From assembly GCA_963824225.1 (NCBI GenBank), contig CAWGOF010000003.1, positions 806,001 through 870,000 of the forward strand: a stretch of 64,000 nucleotides of DNA. The letters run 5' to 3'. A program made the translations under genes and the position numbers. Source of the DNA: CAWGOF01 sp963824225 (GTDB lineage Bacteria; Acidobacteriota; Polarisedimenticolia; Polarisedimenticolales; Polarisedimenticolaceae). The notes below the pieces were generated by a model. That model did not search any database, was not told the DNA's origin, and saw only the letters and a program-made list of their open reading frames with translations. Shown piece after piece: positions 61,205 to 64,000 of this stretch (the stretch's first letter is position 1; every line of letters begins with the position of its first letter).

Positions 61205-64000
61205 TCACCAGACGAACCCGATGTCATACTCGGCGTCCGCGCCGTCCTCGACGAGGTCCAGGAATCGCTCCGCGGTCTCCGCCAGCGGCACGAACACCAC
61301 CTCTCCTGGACGACGCCGCGCAACCCGGTACAACCTTGGCTCGCCGCGATCCGGTGTGTAGGGCGCGTCCCAGCTGAGTCGGATGCCGCTCCCGAGCTTG
61401 CTCAGACGCAACGAGTCGGTTTCGATCGCCGTTCCGGAGTTGATCTCGTCTGCCAGGCACTGCGCCCGCACGCACGAATCGCGATCGCGACTGCTGGACG
61501 AGAGGATCGCGTCGATCTCCTCGACCGACTCGCCCACCGTGCCACTCGCGCTGCAAGCGGAGCGGATGGGGTCCGCCGCTGTCACGCGCTGCCGGCAAAC
61601 GTTCAATTGCAACGCCAAGAACTGCGCTTCCGCTTGCAGGCACTTGTCACTCGGCGGGTCCGCCTCGAGCCCACCGCAGATCTCCTCGGCATTCCGCAGG
61701 TCCGAAAAGGTGAGCGACTGTCCGACGCACACCACATCCATCGGTGTCAGGAACTCGCCCGACGTGTGCGGCTTGTCGCAGATCCGCTTCCAGTAGCCCT
61801 GACCCTTCGGTGCGTGATCGCAAGTCCCGCTGGCATCGAAGGAGCAGCCGGCCGTGGCATCGCAGCTATCGTTTGTGCACGCGTTCCCATCCTCACACGT
61901 CACCGGTTCATGCACACAGGCGCCGGCTTCGCAGCGGTCGCCTGTGCAGAGAGTACCGTCACCGCAGCTTGTTGCATCTGCGTCATCGATGGCGCCGTCA
62001 CAATCGTTATCGCGGCCATCGCACACCTCGTGGGCTCCGGGAAATACTTCGCGCGTCGTATCGTCGCAGTCCCCCGCATCGACGACGAAACCCTGCGGCT
62101 GACTGCACGCGGTCCGGGGCACATGCGCGTCTCCGAAGCCATCCCCGTCCCCGTCGAAGTACCACGGAGTCTGGTCGCACGGGCAGTAGCGTCCGCCCGA
62201 CGGAACACGAGGCACGCACGTCCCGCCCCACACCGTCATCTCCGCTCCCGTCCACACCGCTGTGTGTTGCGCTCGCCCGTCGGGGCTCCCAAGACCGACC
62301 GGGATAGGGCTCCAAACGTCGTCGTCGGCGTCGTATTTTGCTCCGGTGTCGACCCCATCACCGCCCTCGAAGCCGCCCCAGACCAACATCTCGTCTCCGT
62401 CCCAGATCGCCGTATGGAATAATCGCGCACTCGGAGCGCCCGCGGCTGCCACCGACTGCCAACTGTCCGCCACAGGGTCATAGAGCGCCCCGTCACCGAA
62501 AGAAGGGCCATTGTCGTCCCCGCCCCACACGATCATCCGTCGACCTGTCCATGTGGCGGTGTGCCGAACCCTAGGACTCGGTGTGAACTCATCGACGCGC
62601 GTCGTACGCCATTCATTCGTCCCGGGGTCATAGACTGCGCCGGTGTTCCGGGTCGTGCGACCTGTTCCGAATCCGCCCCAAACGATCATCCTGTCGCCGG
62701 TCCAGACAGCGGTGTGATTCTCACGACCCTCCGGAAAGCCGTCGAGTCGAAACGTCGGCGTCCAGCGATCGAGGACGGGGTCGTACCGCGACCCGTCGTT
62801 GCGGGCGCCGAGTCCTCCCCAGATGATCATCTCCCGGCCGGTCCAAACTGCGGTGTGGTACGGCCGTGATTCCGGGCCGCTGGCGATTCGCTTCCACGTG
62901 TCGGTGACGACGTCGTACCGTCCACCCCCACCACCGCCGCCCCACACAATCATTTCCGTACCGGACCAGACCGCGGTGTGACTGCTCGTTGCCTGAGGGC
63001 AGTTCGTCCCGGTCGATGTGGATCGCCATGTGTCAGTGGCGAGATCGTAACGTCCACCGGAACGGTGCAAAACCGCGAAGCCTTGCACGAGGCCTTGACC
63101 ACCCCAGACCACCATCTCGGCCCCGGTCCACACGGCGGTGTGGGACCAGCGCACGCCCGGCATGGACTCTCCGGTCGAGGTAGGGAGCCAGCTGTCGGTC
63201 GTTGGGTCGTACCGTCCACCAGTGCCGAAGTAGGTCGGTGTTCCGATTCCGAGCGACCCGCCCCAGACGATCATCTCGGTCCCGGTCCACACGGCGGTGT
63301 GCCCCGCGCGCGAAGTCGGTTGGTTGACGGTAGACACGGGGAGCCAAGAGTTGGTCGCTGGATCGTAGCGTCCATAACTATTGGTTCCGCTGAGATCCGG
63401 GAGCCCGCCCCAGACGATCATCTCTCGCCCGGTCCAGACGGCGGTGTGAAAGTATCGAGGGACAGGCTGGTTGAAGGTCGAGAGCGGCGCCCAACTGTTC
63501 GTCACCGGGTCGTAGCGTCGGCCCTCTCTAACGGCGTCGTCCCCGCCCGAACTTCCCCCCCAGGTGATCATCTCTCGGCCAGTCCATATCGCCGTGTGAC
63601 GAGTGCGGAATGTGGGAGTCGGCCCGTCCGGTGGCAGCGCCCTCCACGTGTCAGCCGCTGGATCGTATCGTTCGCCGGTGAACCCAGCGCTCGTCGTGCC
63701 CACGCCACCCCACACGATCATCTCGGTGCCGGTCCAGACGGCCGTGTGCTCCCAGCGAGCCCGCGGAAGATTCGATGTGGTTTGCGTCGGACGCCAGCGA
63801 TCGTTCGAGGGATCGTACCTGTGGCCGTCCTTGAGCGCTTGGCCCGCCACAGTCCTCCCTCCGAATACGATCATCTCCGTTCCGGTCCACACGGCGGTGT
63901 GGCCAAACCGTGGACTCGGGGAACTGACCATCGACGTCGAGCGCCAGGAGTCCGTTTGGGGATCGTACAGCCCACCCTTACCCGCCGCGCCGCCCCAGAC
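61205..64000 (-). CDS. Large secreted kelch-repeat protein with MopE-type Cys-rich C-terminus (5' part outside window)
   Basis: The frame stays open to base 64000, so the N-terminus is outside. About 930 residues are seen. The first 600 hold twelve kelch-like units with 'HTAVWTGTEMIVWGG' or variants and 'YDPxTNSWxP'-type ends, enough for two propellers. Then comes a MopE-like metal-binding segment ('YFDGDGDGFGD', 'CDDTTREVFPGAHEVCDGRDNDCDGAIDD'), Cys-rich 'CEDGNACTNDSCD', a helical Cys region ('GQGYWKRICDKP') and a terminal domain. It is exported and probably works at the cell surface; the ligand is unknown. Confidence 0.85.
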   Translation of the reverse strand, partial: VWGGAAGKGGLYDPQTDSWRSTSMVSSPSPRFGHTAVWTGTEMIVFGGRTVAGQALKDGHRYDPSNDRWRPTQTTSNLPRARWEHTAVWTGTEMIVWGGVGTTSAGFTGERYDPAADTWRALPPDGPTPTFRTRHTAIWTGREMITWGGSSGGDDAVREGRRYDPVTNSWAPLSTFNQPVPRYFHTAVWTGREMIVWGGLPDLSGTNSYGRYDPATNSWLPVSTVNQPTSRAGHTAVWTGTEMIVWGGSLGIGTPTYFGTGGRYDPTTDSWLPTSTGESMPGVRWSHTAVWTGAEMVVWGGQGLVQGFAVLHRSGGRYDLATDTWRSTSTGTNCPQATSSHTAVWSGTEMIVWGGGGGGGRYDVVTDTWKRIASGPESRPYHTAVWTGREMIIWGGLGARNDGSRYDPVLDRWTPTFRLDGFPEGRENHTAVWTGDRMIVWGGFGTGRTTRNTGAVYDPGTNEWRTTRVDEFTPSPRVRHTATWTGRRMIVWGGDDNGPSFGDGALYDPVADSWQSVAAAGAPSARLFHTAIWDGDEMLVWGGFEGGDGVDTGAKYDADDDVWSPIPVGLGSPDGRAQHTAVWTGAEMTVWGGTCVPRVPSGGRYCPCDQTPWYFDGDGDGFGDAHVPRTACSQPQGFVVDAGDCDDTTREVFPGAHEVCDGRDNDCDGAIDDADATSCGDGTLCTGDRCEAGACVHEPVTCEDGNACTNDSCDATAGCSFDASGTCDHAPKGQGYWKRICDKPHTSGEFLTPMDVVCVGQSLTFSDLRNAEEICGGLEADPPSDKCLQAEAQFLALQLNVCRQRVTAADPIRSACSASGTVGESVEEIDAILSSSSRDRDSCVRAQCLADEINSGTAIETDSLRLSKLGSGIRLSWDAPYTPDRGEPRLYRVARRRPGEVVFVPLAETAERFLDLVEDGADAEYDIGFVW

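Noticed and set aside
1..64000. tRNA, rRNA, riboswitch and replication origin signals
   Set aside because: None recognised by eye; a dedicated covariance-model search would be needed to exclude small RNAs.

Overview
The window is a GC-rich, gene-dense bacterial chromosome segment. Most operons have ATGA/GTGA start-stop overlaps, and GTG/TTG starts are common. The best lineage clue is a PadR regulator coupled to a two-module ADOP-type permease (acidobacterial duplicated orphan permease) at 58.2-61.2 kb. Add mqnD (futalosine menaquinone route), a PolA with a degenerate proofreading domain, and secreted kelch/MopE-type Cys-rich proteins, and an Acidobacteriota-like soil or sediment bacterium is likely; this is inference. 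I found no rRNA, tRNA or CRISPR array.

Layout. 1-6.1 kb is housekeeping (M20 amidohydrolase, parvulin, mqnD, ygfZ-like, GNAT, aldo/keto reductase). 6.2-9.3 kb is a hybrid histidine kinase plus KaiC-like ATPase pair with many frameshifts. 9.4-19.2 kb is an accessory-looking minus-strand block: a RibD-C/DHFR-like gene split by an IS3-family element, DUF2891, a VOC protein with a cysteine-rich tail, DUF1772, amidase, a truncated hydrolase, membrane proteins and a secreted VOC protein. 19.4-25.7 kb is the most intriguing block: a fold-type II PLP enzyme, a DUF1611/DgcN-like P-loop protein, a fusion of a PP-loop ATPase to a creatininase, and a convergent frameshifted asparagine synthetase. 25.8-37.4 kb holds an M2 dipeptidase, deacetylase/LolA operon, HEAT-cyclophilin lipoprotein, HD-GYP regulator coupled to polA, and a PMT-like glycosyltransferase. 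37.6-39.6 kb is a subtilisin-like protease ending in about 29 SDTALW-type hexapeptides.

39.6-48.3 kb is a second accessory region: DUF6572-like, HNH and GIY-YIG nucleases, DUF2182/DUF899, a methyltransferase, a DUF4160/DUF2442 pair between 31-bp direct repeats, a group II intron with a broken reverse transcriptase, and hicBA. 48.4-61.2 kb returns to chromosomal genes: a PQQ-propeller/methyltransferase pair, Nudix, a glutaredoxin-thioredoxin reductase fusion, glgB with a GH57 enzyme and MarC, PadR and ADOP. The right edge cuts a large kelch/MopE protein; the left edge cuts another secreted protein.

The likely working units are four. The PLP/DUF1611/PP-loop-creatininase/AsnB genes could form an amino-acid modifying pathway. 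glgB with GH57 handles alpha-glucan. PadR probably controls ADOP. KaiC with the hybrid kinase forms a signalling pair. Several genes carry +1 indels (KaiC, kinase, AsnB, HD-GYP), so either local sequence errors or real decay must be kept in mind when using those coordinates.
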